A stretch of 64,000 bases of DNA, taken from assembly GCA_934190785.1 (NCBI GenBank), contig CAKPTA010000002.1, positions 1 through 64,000 on the forward strand, in the 5' to 3' direction. Made by a program: the position numbers and the translations under genes. Source of the DNA: an uncultured Bacilli bacterium (GTDB taxonomy: Bacteria > Bacillota_I > Bacilli_A > RF39 > UBA660). Positions 16,063-25,381 of the stretch are shown piece after piece (the stretch's first letter is position 1; each line of letters opens with the position of its first letter). The notes beneath the pieces were generated by a model. The model was not told the DNA's origin. It saw only the letters and a list, made by a program, of their open reading frames with translations, and did no database searches.

Positions 16063-17880
16063 TTAATCTAAATATATAAATCCTATAATGGTGTATCCAT
16101 TATTTTTATTTATTCTTCTATATTCATCAAACGAACTATAAGTTTTTGTTCTTACTAACTCATTTGCATGTTTATTAGCATATTCTACTTGACTACATGA
16201 ATCATCACTTCTACAAGCATTACCAACATTTCCTTCAGATATAGTTATTGTTTTTCCATCATAAGCTTCTACAAAAGCAACATGTCCAAATCTCTTGGAA
16301 GACAATACTACAACAGAATTATACGAAGGTTGAGTACCCGTTTCATATCCCATTGATATTGCAGAAGTAATCCAAGTTTGTGCGTTTCCTGTTGGCATCT
16401 TTTTTCCAGATACTTGTAATGCACGACCATAACTAAACCAAGTACATTGTCCCTTAAAACCAGCATTTGTTAAAGCATTTTTTTCATTAAAATGTTCGGT
16501 ATTAAGATTCAATGGTATATTTGTTTTTCCATAAGTAGGAGTTCGTGTTTTAAAACTACTACCTAAAGCATCTGCAAAAAAATCAGAATTATATAATAAA
16601 CTTATCATATCTAATTGGTCTTTGGTAAAATAAGTTTCTGTTCCATTAGATACTTTTTTTGCCTTATTAAAGTTAGCAATATTACTATAATTATCACGAC
16701 ACCAATCCATATAATCTTCATACATGCTATTGGTAATTACTAATACTTTTTTTGTAGTTTCTGTTGTATTACCTGCTTCATCTGTATCATATACAACTTG
16801 TTCCAATATCTCATGTTTTTCTAATAAACCTTCAGATTTAAATTTTTGTATTAAATCTTTTTCAGTTTGATCAAATTCTAATTCTGCTCCTGTACCTTGC
16901 ATTATGGATAATGGAATTCTCCAATCAATTCTACCATAACTACCACTAACAGCAAAAACTTCTCCATCTGGATTTACTTCTAAAAATTCATCAACTTTTT
17001 TGTCATACTCTTCTTGAATAGAGTTCATATATTGTTGATACGAGCTGAGAGAACTTTCAGTCATAGTAGAACCAAATATAGAACATACTGAAATTATTAT
17101 TATAAGAATAAGTGCCAATGGAATAATAAATTCTGCCAATGCAGCTAATAATGATATAAGCATCTTTATTAATTTCATAACAATAGCTTTTGCAACTTGA
17201 AATAATTTTTTACCAATAGTTTGATTAAATTTTTTTCCTATTTTACTTGCGACTTTTTTTGTTTTCTTTTTAATCTTATTAGATGCCTTAGTTTTGATTT
17301 TACGAGTTATTTTTTCATTTATATAATCGACACCACTACCATTTTCACTCATTGCCTTATTTAGTTCTCTTGATGTTTTAACAATACTTCTACCTGCTTT
17401 AGATAATTTTTCGCCACCTTTACTAACTGTGGTTGCTACCTTTGATACCTTTCCTTGATTATCATTAAATTTGAATATTTTTTTATTAGTTTTTTCTACA
17501 ACTGTTTTTAATTTACTTTTCTTAGGAATATTCTTATCAGAATCTTTTGCTTCTACATCTTTTTCTTCCTGAGAGTTAGTTGTTGATGATGTGTCGTTAT
17601 TAACATTTGTTTTCAACTTACTTGTAGAATCATTATTGCCTTCTGTTGATAAATCCGTTTCAGTATTATTTTCTTGGACATACTCTGATGTTTTTAATCT
17701 TGATTCCACTTCCTTCTCTTTTTCTGCTAGAGTTTGCTCTATGGATCTGTTTTCAATAAAATCAGATGCTTTTTTTGCTATTTTATCTACTGATTTAAAT
17801 GTATGACTTGATGCTTCTGATGATAATGTTGATAATCTATCAATTGACCTCTTAACATCTCTTTCAGTATTATCTTTCAT
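16063..17880 (-). CDS. Conjugation channel peptidoglycan hydrolase with CHAP domain
   Basis: 605 residues. The N-terminal 225 residues are hydrophilic, Lys/Ser-rich and cytoplasmic; one or two membrane segments follow at about 235-270, then an extracytoplasmic part. The C-terminal CHAP domain (about 470-600) has C479 (GQCTWFSYG), H533 (RFGHVAFVEA) and E549/N551 (SEGN). It opens a passage through the wall, the VirB1/Orf14-type role. A middle region (about 310-440) may be a degenerate lysozyme-like domain. It lies 2 nt after the VirB4 gene. Confidence 0.85.
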   Translation of the reverse strand: MKDNTERDVKRSIDRLSTLSSEASSHTFKSVDKIAKKASDFIENRSIEQTLAEKEKEVESRLKTSEYVQENNTETDLSTEGNNDSTSKLKTNVNNDTSSTTNSQEEKDVEAKDSDKNIPKKSKLKTVVEKTNKKIFKFNDNQGKVSKVATTVSKGGEKLSKAGRSIVKTSRELNKAMSENGSGVDYINEKITRKIKTKASNKIKKKTKKVASKIGKKFNQTIGKKLFQVAKAIVMKLIKMLISLLAALAEFIIPLALILIIIISVCSIFGSTMTESSLSSYQQYMNSIQEEYDKKVDEFLEVNPDGEVFAVSGSYGRIDWRIPLSIMQGTGAELEFDQTEKDLIQKFKSEGLLEKHEILEQVVYDTDEAGNTTETTKKVLVITNSMYEDYMDWCRDNYSNIANFNKAKKVSNGTETYFTKDQLDMISLLYNSDFFADALGSSFKTRTPTYGKTNIPLNLNTEHFNEKNALTNAGFKGQCTWFSYGRALQVSGKKMPTGNAQTWITSAISMGYETGTQPSYNSVVVLSSKRFGHVAFVEAYDGKTITISEGNVGNACRSDDSCSQVEYANKHANELVRTKTYSSFDEYRRINKNNGYTIIGFIYLD

Positions 17881-17882
17881 AA

Positions 17883-20297
17883 TTATCTTGCCTGTACTTG
17901 ACTATCTGTATTATTAACTTGATAGATTAAATAATCTTTTGGTACTTTATTAGTAAAAGGAATAACATCAGAACCAAATACTACTAAACCTTGTCCAGTA
18001 GGAGCATCACCTTGAACATACATTGATTCTTCATCACTAATATTAAAAATATTACAAATAGATGGTAAATCTAAAGGTTTTTGTTTTAATATTAGAGCAA
18101 ATTCAGAATTGGACAAAATATCTTTTCCAGATTCTGATCGTAGTAAATGAGAAATTTGTTGTGAGATTACTGTATTCAAAGCATTTAACTTTCTTCCTGT
18201 TTTATAGAAATTTGCTACATATTGTGCAGAATAAGGATTAGCAAGTAAGATGTGAAATTCATCTATAAAAATCCACGTATATTTTCCCAACTCTTTATTC
18301 TTTGCCAATCTATTCTGAATGTGATCCAATACCACAAGATATCCAGTAGTTTGTAATGATGCAGACAACTGACTAATATCAAACGATACTAATCTATTTT
18401 GAATATCTATATTGGTTTTCTTAGAGAATAAATCCATAGAACCTTTTACATATCTTTCAATAATTAATGCTAAATCTTTTGCTTCTTCTTCAGGTTGTTT
18501 CAAAAGCATATCATAAAAAGATGGTAATGTTGGTAATAAACTATCATCAGTAAAATTACTTTTCTCATAATCCTCAAAAATAATTTTAGTACAACGATCA
18601 ATAATAGTTTTTTGACCACCAGATAAAGCATTTGCTCCCACTATACTTTCCAAAAAAGCAATAATATATTCAACTTTACTTTTTACTGGTTCACTCTTTC
18701 CACTATCACTACATCCATAATTTAAAGACAAATCAAACGGATTAATGTGTGTATCAGAATTAGTGGATATAATTATCTTTTGTCCATCAAAAACATCTAA
18801 TAATCCACCATATTCATTTTGTGGCTCTATAATACATATCTCATCTTCTGGATAACGAATTAAAATTTGTTCTATAATCGTTTTAACATTAAAGGATTTT
18901 CCAGCACCAGAAGTAGCAAGTACACATCCATTACCATTGATTAATTTTTTTCTATCACAGAAAATTGCATTTTTACTAACAAGATTAACACCATAAAATA
19001 AAGATTTCTCATGATTGAAATCTTTACTATTAAATGGTACATTTACTGCCGTTGCTTCACTAGTCAAAGTTCTTTGAAACTGAAGACTATTATGACCTAA
19101 AGGCAGAATGTTCTGTATTCCCTCTAATTGTTGCCATAACAACGGCTTCATTTCAACTAACATTTCAGCAGCAATTTCTTGAACTCTAACTGTTTGATCT
19201 TCTAACTCTTCAAAACTATTAGCAGTTATACACACCAAAAAATTATTTTGGAATATCTTTTGATTATTCTTTTGCAAATCATATTGTAATTGTTCTGCGT
19301 TAGATATTTTTGTTTCTAGTTTTTTATCTTTCACATACTCATAGTCAAGATTACTTTTTCCTGCCCTTTTAATTTTTTCTAATCTTTCAGTTTCCATAGC
19401 AGAAAGACTTTTATCTACTACTTTAATCATCTTAGCAGAATTGGTAGGATTAATATTTAATGTTGTTATTATATTAATATCATCCATTGTAGTAATTCTG
19501 TTATAAAATCTTGGAGTTAGACTCTTAGGTAATTTAGAAACATATAAAACTCTGATAAATTTTTTATCATCTATTTCTATAAGATCAGACTCACGCATAA
19601 GAACCTTTTTAGGAGCAATTACATCAAATATAGTTAAGTTTTGATTTTTTGCATATTCAATAATATTCTCAATATTATTATCTTCTACTGATAATATATT
19701 AAAAAAATTATATATAAATTTTAATCTATCCTTAACTGTAATTAAATTAACCTTTGATTTTAATTCTTTAAACTTCTGTTCCGTTTTTAGAAAAATATTT
19801 AAAAATAATGCGTTTGCTTCTATAAAGTTTTTTGCTTTTAAAGATATTACTATAAATCTTTTTGTTTGCAATGTATCTTCATTAGTACCAAGCGAATTAG
19901 TTATTAGAGTATTTAATTCATCAGCAATTTGAATTTGCTTTTCACTTTTTAAATGCTCTTTTTCAAATATAAACTTTTCTTTATATTTTTCCGTTTTGAT
20001 AGGAGTACCTGCATTGATAACTTGTATATGCGTATCCTCTCTAAAAGAATGTAGATATTCTAACCACTTAAAGAAAATATTTTCTGCTTCTTCATCATTA
20101 GCTTTTGCAAATGATACATCAGAATATTCAATACAAATAGAATATGTATCTTCATCTATTCTAAATATCCCTGTTCTTTCATCAACTTCCTTAAACATAT
20201 AAGAAATAATTTCTTGATTAGTTTTAGGAATGAATACTTTATTTGGTAATACGTTATTCTTTTGTTTCTTTTTCAATGTTTTCTTTTTCTGTTTCAT
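17883..20297 (-). CDS. virB4: VirB4/TraE-family conjugation ATPase
   Basis: 804 residues, the usual length for VirB4 ATPases that power the channel. Walker A is at 461-468 (ATSGAGKS). Walker B follows as YTWIFIDEFHILL, with the later ISQQISHLLRS block. The N-terminal 430 residues form the VirB4 N-domain. The gene overlaps the PrgI gene by 44 nt and is followed closely by the CHAP hydrolase, in conserved ICE order. Confidence 0.93.
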   Translation of the reverse strand: MKQKKKTLKKKQKNNVLPNKVFIPKTNQEIISYMFKEVDERTGIFRIDEDTYSICIEYSDVSFAKANDEEAENIFFKWLEYLHSFREDTHIQVINAGTPIKTEKYKEKFIFEKEHLKSEKQIQIADELNTLITNSLGTNEDTLQTKRFIVISLKAKNFIEANALFLNIFLKTEQKFKELKSKVNLITVKDRLKFIYNFFNILSVEDNNIENIIEYAKNQNLTIFDVIAPKKVLMRESDLIEIDDKKFIRVLYVSKLPKSLTPRFYNRITTMDDINIITTLNINPTNSAKMIKVVDKSLSAMETERLEKIKRAGKSNLDYEYVKDKKLETKISNAEQLQYDLQKNNQKIFQNNFLVCITANSFEELEDQTVRVQEIAAEMLVEMKPLLWQQLEGIQNILPLGHNSLQFQRTLTSEATAVNVPFNSKDFNHEKSLFYGVNLVSKNAIFCDRKKLINGNGCVLATSGAGKSFNVKTIIEQILIRYPEDEICIIEPQNEYGGLLDVFDGQKIIISTNSDTHINPFDLSLNYGCSDSGKSEPVKSKVEYIIAFLESIVGANALSGGQKTIIDRCTKIIFEDYEKSNFTDDSLLPTLPSFYDMLLKQPEEEAKDLALIIERYVKGSMDLFSKKTNIDIQNRLVSFDISQLSASLQTTGYLVVLDHIQNRLAKNKELGKYTWIFIDEFHILLANPYSAQYVANFYKTGRKLNALNTVISQQISHLLRSESGKDILSNSEFALILKQKPLDLPSICNIFNISDEESMYVQGDAPTGQGLVVFGSDVIPFTNKVPKDYLIYQVNNTDSQVQAR

Positions 20298-20868
20298 ATA
20301 TCACACTATTATCCTTTCCAACAACTTGTTTAGCGAGTTTTAATAGCACTTGTGCCTCTTGCTGACTTAACGAAAAGTTGCTAGTAGTATTTTCTAATGT
20401 ATTTATTCCAAATTTCTTTTTAGCACGTGCCAATTCTCTTTGCTTATTACGTTCTTTTTTTAGTTCTTTTAATTTTAATTTTTCTTGTTTTTTACTACTC
20501 TTTACTTCTTTTTTATTTTTAGGTTTTACTGTCTTCTTTTTATTAGTTTTTTCTTCTAATAATTCTGCTTCAGTTTTATATAAAATAGGTTTAGCAAAAT
20601 TGATATAATTACGTTTCCAGTAAAAAATTATACGTTCTGCGTTTAATCCTTGAATAGGAATAAACCCAAAAAAACCTATTGGTATAGCAGCAATAATAAC
20701 TATCCATCCTGTAAGATTACTACCAATTTTAGGTGTTAAGAATAAATATAACGGTACGATAGTTATAATAAGAAGAATTCCGAATAACCATTGTCTTAAA
20801 GTAAAATTATAAAATTTTTCTTTATAATCCTTTATTTCATCATGTATTCTTGGTTCTATTCTATCCAT
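20254..20868 (-). CDS. PrgI-family (VirB3-like) membrane protein
   Basis: 204 residues from ATG 20868, whose A overlaps the stop of the VirB6-like gene (TAATG). Two membrane segments at about 25-45 and 52-74 (TLRQWLFGILLIITIVPLYL ... WIVIIAAIPIGFFGFIPI) match the PrgI family. A highly charged Lys/Glu C-terminal tail is cytoplasmic. PrgI proteins couple VirB4 to the membrane channel. The order VirB6-PrgI-VirB4 is conserved in Tn1549-type elements. Confidence 0.85.
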   Translation of the reverse strand: MDRIEPRIHDEIKDYKEKFYNFTLRQWLFGILLIITIVPLYLFLTPKIGSNLTGWIVIIAAIPIGFFGFIPIQGLNAERIIFYWKRNYINFAKPILYKTEAELLEEKTNKKKTVKPKNKKEVKSSKKQEKLKLKELKKERNKQRELARAKKKFGINTLENTTSNFSLSQQEAQVLLKLAKQVVGKDNSVIYETEKENIEKETKE

Positions 20869-21686
20869 TATGCACCTACCCACCTTTCTGCCATTGTACT
20901 AGTCATAGAAATCATTGCCATCAAGAAACCATTCAAGAACATTATTGCTACCATTGAACTAATCGAACCAGCATCAGTTAATGTGGATAAAGCCAATGAA
21001 TATATTGCCGTTGCTACGACAATCATTGATGCTTCAAAACCTAAAGCAATAATAGACATTATGAATCTTTTACAAACATTCTGACCATCTTCCCAAGTTC
21101 CGATTGCAATAGGTATAGGAGAAAATGCAAAACTTAATATCAACTTACCTATACGCAAAAATACTTGTACTAAAACACCAATTAATGTACCCATAAAAGG
21201 TATATAAAGAATTAAGATAATAATTCCCATAAAACCTCGTTCAACAATATTACCAGCGTTTCTAACTAAATCACCCATTTGTGTAGCCAAATTAGGTATT
21301 GCTGATGATGAAGTTAATGAACTTGTGACCTGAGTAAGAATATTATTAGATATGCTCATTATAGACGAAAGTAATTCAAATGAATTTTCAATTAACATTT
21401 TAAAGATAAGAAAACGGATGAAAGTAAATACCATCCGTTCCCAACTAAATCTTTCATAATCCATTACTTTTTTAGTCACATCTAATAAAAAGAACAATGT
21501 TAATAAACTTAACCCAATTGGTACAATAACAGAATGAATACTAGAAGCTAATGACCATATAGTGGTTTTTGTAATTGAATTCCAATTACATAAATTACGG
21601 ATTGTTCCAACAAAATCACTAATGTCAATTTTAAAACCTAAGATTTTAAAGGATATTTGAAATATTTTTTCAATTAATCCAGCCAT
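20868..21686 (-). CDS. VirB6/TrbL-like channel protein
   Basis: 272 residues with about six hydrophobic segments (for example HSVIVPIGLSLLTLFFLLDV, GIIILILYIPFMGTLIGVL and MVAIMFLNGFLMAMISM), the CD1112/VirB6-like polytopic subunit of Gram-positive conjugation channels. It sits directly after the Maff2 gene and before PrgI. The ribosome-binding site AAGGAGGATTAAT before the ATG is strong. Confidence 0.82.
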   Translation of the reverse strand: MAGLIEKIFQISFKILGFKIDISDFVGTIRNLCNWNSITKTTIWSLASSIHSVIVPIGLSLLTLFFLLDVTKKVMDYERFSWERMVFTFIRFLIFKMLIENSFELLSSIMSISNNILTQVTSSLTSSSAIPNLATQMGDLVRNAGNIVERGFMGIIILILYIPFMGTLIGVLVQVFLRIGKLILSFAFSPIPIAIGTWEDGQNVCKRFIMSIIALGFEASMIVVATAIYSLALSTLTDAGSISSMVAIMFLNGFLMAMISMTSTMAERWVGA

Positions 21687-21702
21687 CTATTAATCCTCCT
21701 TC

Positions 21703-22029
21703 TTATAATCCGAATAAACCTTTTGATTGACTAATTGCTATAACCATAAAACCTGCCATCATAGTCATCAATCCTCTACTTTTACCTTCAGCGTCATCAC
21801 GTTGCCATCCAAGAGCAAACATAACAGCACCAATTAATGCAACTACACCACCAATCTTTAATAACCAATCACAAACAAAGGTAATAAATCCATCAATACT
21901 ACTTGTATTACTTCCTTGTGCATATACACTATTAATACTTAAAATAAAACCACATAAAACTACATTAAACAAACTAACTACTTTTTTACTTAACTGCTTA
22001 ATTCTAACTGCCAAATTCTTTTTTTCCAT
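21703..22029 (-). CDS. Maff2-family small membrane protein (VirB2-like)
   Basis: 108 residues. A signal-like hydrophobic segment (about 18-38, ending SVYAQG) is followed by a second one (about 55-72, WLLKIGGVVALIGAVMFAL) and a third (GLMTMMAGFMVIAI). This matches the Maff2 family, considered the VirB2/TrbC-like pilin-size subunit of these elements. Its promoter is overlapped by operator site 2, so expression of this membrane module is probably controlled by the element's repressor. Confidence 0.8.
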   Translation of the reverse strand: MEKKNLAVRIKQLSKKVVSLFNVVLCGFILSINSVYAQGSNTSSIDGFITFVCDWLLKIGGVVALIGAVMFALGWQRDDAEGKSRGLMTMMAGFMVIAISQSKGLFGL

Positions 22030-22055
22030 AATTTTTCTCCTTTTCTTTAACTTTC

Positions 22056-22071
22056 GTTTACACTAGTAAAC
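22056..22071 (-). promoter_or_regulatory. Operator site 2 of 7
   Basis: GTTTACACTAGTAAAC lies 26 bp before the Maff2 start. On the minus strand TTGTTT (22105-22100), 18 bp and TATATT (22081-22076) form a promoter. The -10 box again ends exactly 4 nt before the operator. Confidence 0.72.
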
Positions 22072-22119
22072 ACTTAATATAAAAAAAATTTAACAACTTA
22101 AACAACATAAAAAAGATAA

Positions 22120-24063
22120 TTATAAATTATCCAATAATTCATCCGTTAAACTCTTAGAAGAAAGCAAAATTGCATCTTCATTAAACTTGCGTTCTTCATA
22201 TTGAGTTAAATCTCTTGCTTTAAATTCTGGTTTTACTTTTACAAACCCTAATCCTAGTTCTCTAAACATCTGTTGTTTTCTTTTTGTTTCTTTATCTTTT
22301 CCCCTTTCTATCGAATGATCATATTTATTCTGAATTGTTTCCTTTTCATTCCAACTTTCAAATAGTTCATTATATCTAGGATGCTTAGTTAAATCATATA
22401 ATTTAGAATAAAAAGGTCGCATACCAGCAACCAATAAAATACCATATCCACTCTCCATTCTTGCAAGTTCATCTACAAATGCTAACTCACGTCCAACTAT
22501 ATCCCAGTTATAAGATGATGAACCTTGTTTTGAATATGTACGACCAGAAGACTTTTTATACCAACTTTTTTTACCCAACATACTACTCATATATTCTAAA
22601 GTTTCTTTAGACCTTGAACCTAAAAACAATACATAGTCTGAACAATCCAGAGCTGTTTCCCAATTATCCTTATAAACCTTTTTCAACTGAGATAGACTTT
22701 GTAGACACGTCGTAATTCCACAATTTAATCCACGAACGTAAGCCAAATTTTCTAAGTAGCGTGGGATTACCCCAAGTTGTGCCCACTCATCACAGTATAT
22801 TTGAACAGGAGTAGATAGAGAGCCATTATTTTTACTAGCATTGGCATCTATTATTGAAAATATCTGAGTATATAAAATACTAGCCATAAAATTGAAAGTA
22901 GAATCATTAGGACTATTAATGATGAAATAAGCAATTTTTCCCTCATCACCCTTACCACCAATTCTATTTAATTCCATTGTATCGTCAACAGTCATAGACT
23001 CTATTTCAGATATATTGAAAGGTGCTAGACGTGCAGATGCAGTCATTATGATTGTACTCATCATTTTTGGTGATGATGCAGATACTTTAAAATGTTTCCA
23101 TTGCTTAACACCTATATTTTCTGGATCTTTTTCTGCCCAAACATCAAACATTCTACTCAATGTTGAATTTCCTTCTTTATCAGGTTCAGCAAGTCTAATT
23201 AACTTTAAAACAGTTTTAAAATTCTTTTCTTTATCTTCATAATTAAAAATTATATAATAAATAATTGCTTGAAGAAAAACCATTTCTGCCTTCTCCCAGA
23301 ATGGATCACCAGTATTAGATTCAATAGTTTCTGATTTTGTATTTAACATTATAGTATTAATTAATGTCATTACATCATCTTCAGCTATCCATTCTTGAGT
23401 TTCCTTACTATTATCAATAGTTTTATTGATTTTTTTTATATACATAAGTGGATTAAAATGATCTGATTTTGATTTATCAACTAGATTTAAAACACGAATA
23501 TCATATCCGAGATTAATCAAAGACATTCCACAATCTCTGACTAATTCTCCTTTCGGATCTGTGACAACAAATGTTTCTCCATTTGCATTTAATAAATTAA
23601 CTTTAAAATAATATCTTGATTTACCACTTCCTGGTCTACCAATTAAAATTAAATGTCTATTTCTTTTAGATATTCGCATATTTTTAGCAAACATTTCAGT
23701 AGCAGTAAATATTTGATTCTTTTCTAATTCTTTCTCACAGTAAGGTTTTATTACTTTTGGATCTTCCCATTCCGCACTACCATAAGTATTTTCTTGCAAA
23801 TTCTTTTTATTTTGATTTGCAACAGTTTGAATGATTCCCCATGTAAATATTCCAACAAACAAAGAAGTAGTAATAGTCTTCATATTTAATATAACAGGTG
23901 TAGAAATAATATGAAGTTTATCTAACGCTTCAGTTAACTGTGAAAATTCAAACTTACCAGCCATTTCTGTAAGACTACAAACTCTAAGTGTGTAATAAGA
24001 GGCAACTAACATTATTAGTAAAACAATTATAATACTACTCTTCTTATTGCGTTTAACGATCAA
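22120..24063 (-). CDS. virD4: VirD4/TcpA-type coupling ATPase
   Basis: 647 residues. Two N-terminal membrane segments (about 10-27 and 62-80) precede a RecA-like ATPase. Walker A is 142-149 (GRPGSGKS), with VVTDPKGELVRD and Walker B-type VQIYCDEWAQLG. It recruits the relaxosome to the channel. It overlaps the 24053-25381 gene by 11 nt, the position held by PcfB-like adaptors. The start follows a GC-poor region with no strong Shine-Dalgarno, so coupling is likely. Confidence 0.93.
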   Translation of the reverse strand: MIVKRNKKSSIIIVLLIMLVASYYTLRVCSLTEMAGKFEFSQLTEALDKLHIISTPVILNMKTITTSLFVGIFTWGIIQTVANQNKKNLQENTYGSAEWEDPKVIKPYCEKELEKNQIFTATEMFAKNMRISKRNRHLILIGRPGSGKSRYYFKVNLLNANGETFVVTDPKGELVRDCGMSLINLGYDIRVLNLVDKSKSDHFNPLMYIKKINKTIDNSKETQEWIAEDDVMTLINTIMLNTKSETIESNTGDPFWEKAEMVFLQAIIYYIIFNYEDKEKNFKTVLKLIRLAEPDKEGNSTLSRMFDVWAEKDPENIGVKQWKHFKVSASSPKMMSTIIMTASARLAPFNISEIESMTVDDTMELNRIGGKGDEGKIAYFIINSPNDSTFNFMASILYTQIFSIIDANASKNNGSLSTPVQIYCDEWAQLGVIPRYLENLAYVRGLNCGITTCLQSLSQLKKVYKDNWETALDCSDYVLFLGSRSKETLEYMSSMLGKKSWYKKSSGRTYSKQGSSSYNWDIVGRELAFVDELARMESGYGILLVAGMRPFYSKLYDLTKHPRYNELFESWNEKETIQNKYDHSIERGKDKETKRKQQMFRELGLGFVKVKPEFKARDLTQYEERKFNEDAILLSSKSLTDELLDNL

Positions 24064-25381
24064 TTTCTTGTTCTTCTTTCTGTTCTAACGCAACATTTTC
24101 AACAACTTTATCAGTCTTACTCTTTTCTGCTAATTCATTTGCCTCTTTTACTAAATCCTCTGTTTTTGATTTTTTTTTACTCTCTTCTAAAAGATTCTTT
24201 GTGTCTGTTTCTTTTAATAATATAGTAGTTTTACCATTTGGAGCAATTTCTGCTACATAATCTTTAGATGAATAGGTTTCTTTAAATTCTTTATATCTTT
24301 TAATATCATTTATTTCTAATTCCATAATATCATGAATATTAGATTCACTTTCTATTGCTCTACCACCAGATGAACCATATTCTTTTATAGGTCTTTCTGG
24401 AGCATATTCTCTATACTCATCTAAATCTTCAGAACGAATAGCTATTATCATTTCTTTTTCATTAAGAACACAAGCACCATGACTCGGTAGTTCAAATAAC
24501 TGTTCTCTAATTTCACAATATTCCTCCTTAGTTATTTTTTGGATACAATAATTTTTACTATAATCTCTAACAGGACATGATCCAAAATCTTCACCTATTT
24601 TATTAAGATCATTTACACTTAAATTCATACCTCTTGAAACCATAGATTCTATATTTCTATCATCAATTATTTTTTCATTATTTATACCATCTAAATCACT
24701 TTTTGTTTCTTGCTTTAATCTATTAGGTGGTATTTTAGCTAATTGTTCATTAAAAAATGATAATTTGCTTTTATTAAAAATAATTACATATTGTTCCTCT
24801 TCATCTTTTGTTTTTTCTTGAATAGCAATATTTTTATAATTATCTGCCTTCATTTTACAATATTTATTTAGGGGTTTTATTTTACGTGTTTTCTCTTGAA
24901 ATGACAACCATCTGTTAGATAATTTCAAATTATATGCTGAAATATTTTTATATTTATCTGCTTGATACTTACAAATTTTATTTAAAATTTTTATCTTAGA
25001 TGTTGCCTTACGTCTTTCATCCCATTTCTTATACTTAATTTCATTATGAGCAAGTTTTTCTTGTTGATATAATGATTTATTATTACTTAATTCGCCATCA
25101 GGGTGCATTTTTTTAATTCCCATAAGGATATTATTCTCATGGCATGAAGTTATAATCTGTTTAACTTCTGCTCTTGTTAATGGTGGAGATACACATAATT
25201 CTTTTGTAGCTCCATCTTTTCTTAAAGCTCTCATAGATGAAGAAAAGTGTTTTTGATAATAACGATTTGCTTTTATTAAAAATCTACCAAATAAAATGGT
25301 AGAAATTTTACTAATCTTTGCAGACATTGATACTGATTTTTCAGCAGTATGCTCTAAATCGTGCTTAGCATTACCATCCAT
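24053..25381 (-). CDS. PcfB/DUF3801-like relaxosome adaptor (tentative)
   Basis: 442 residues, basic and helical in the first half (KISTILFGRFLIKANRYYQ, NEIKYKKWDERRK). The middle region (QYVIIFNKSKLSFFNEQL) resembles the end of DUF3801 domains, and the C-terminal stretch is charged, ending KEEQEIDR. PcfB in pCF10 links relaxase and coupling protein and is encoded next to the coupling ATPase, as here. The family assignment is tentative; the adjacency to VirD4 and the 11-nt overlap are clear. Confidence 0.6.
   Translation of the reverse strand: MDGNAKHDLEHTAEKSVSMSAKISKISTILFGRFLIKANRYYQKHFSSSMRALRKDGATKELCVSPPLTRAEVKQIITSCHENNILMGIKKMHPDGELSNNKSLYQQEKLAHNEIKYKKWDERRKATSKIKILNKICKYQADKYKNISAYNLKLSNRWLSFQEKTRKIKPLNKYCKMKADNYKNIAIQEKTKDEEEQYVIIFNKSKLSFFNEQLAKIPPNRLKQETKSDLDGINNEKIIDDRNIESMVSRGMNLSVNDLNKIGEDFGSCPVRDYSKNYCIQKITKEEYCEIREQLFELPSHGACVLNEKEMIIAIRSEDLDEYREYAPERPIKEYGSSGGRAIESESNIHDIMELEINDIKRYKEFKETYSSKDYVAEIAPNGKTTILLKETDTKNLLEESKKKSKTEDLVKEANELAEKSKTDKVVENVALEQKEEQEIDR

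Noticed and set aside
20378..20608. Hydrophobic plus-strand ORF inside the PrgI gene region
   Set aside because: It is an antisense reading of the Lys-rich PrgI tail; no start signals.
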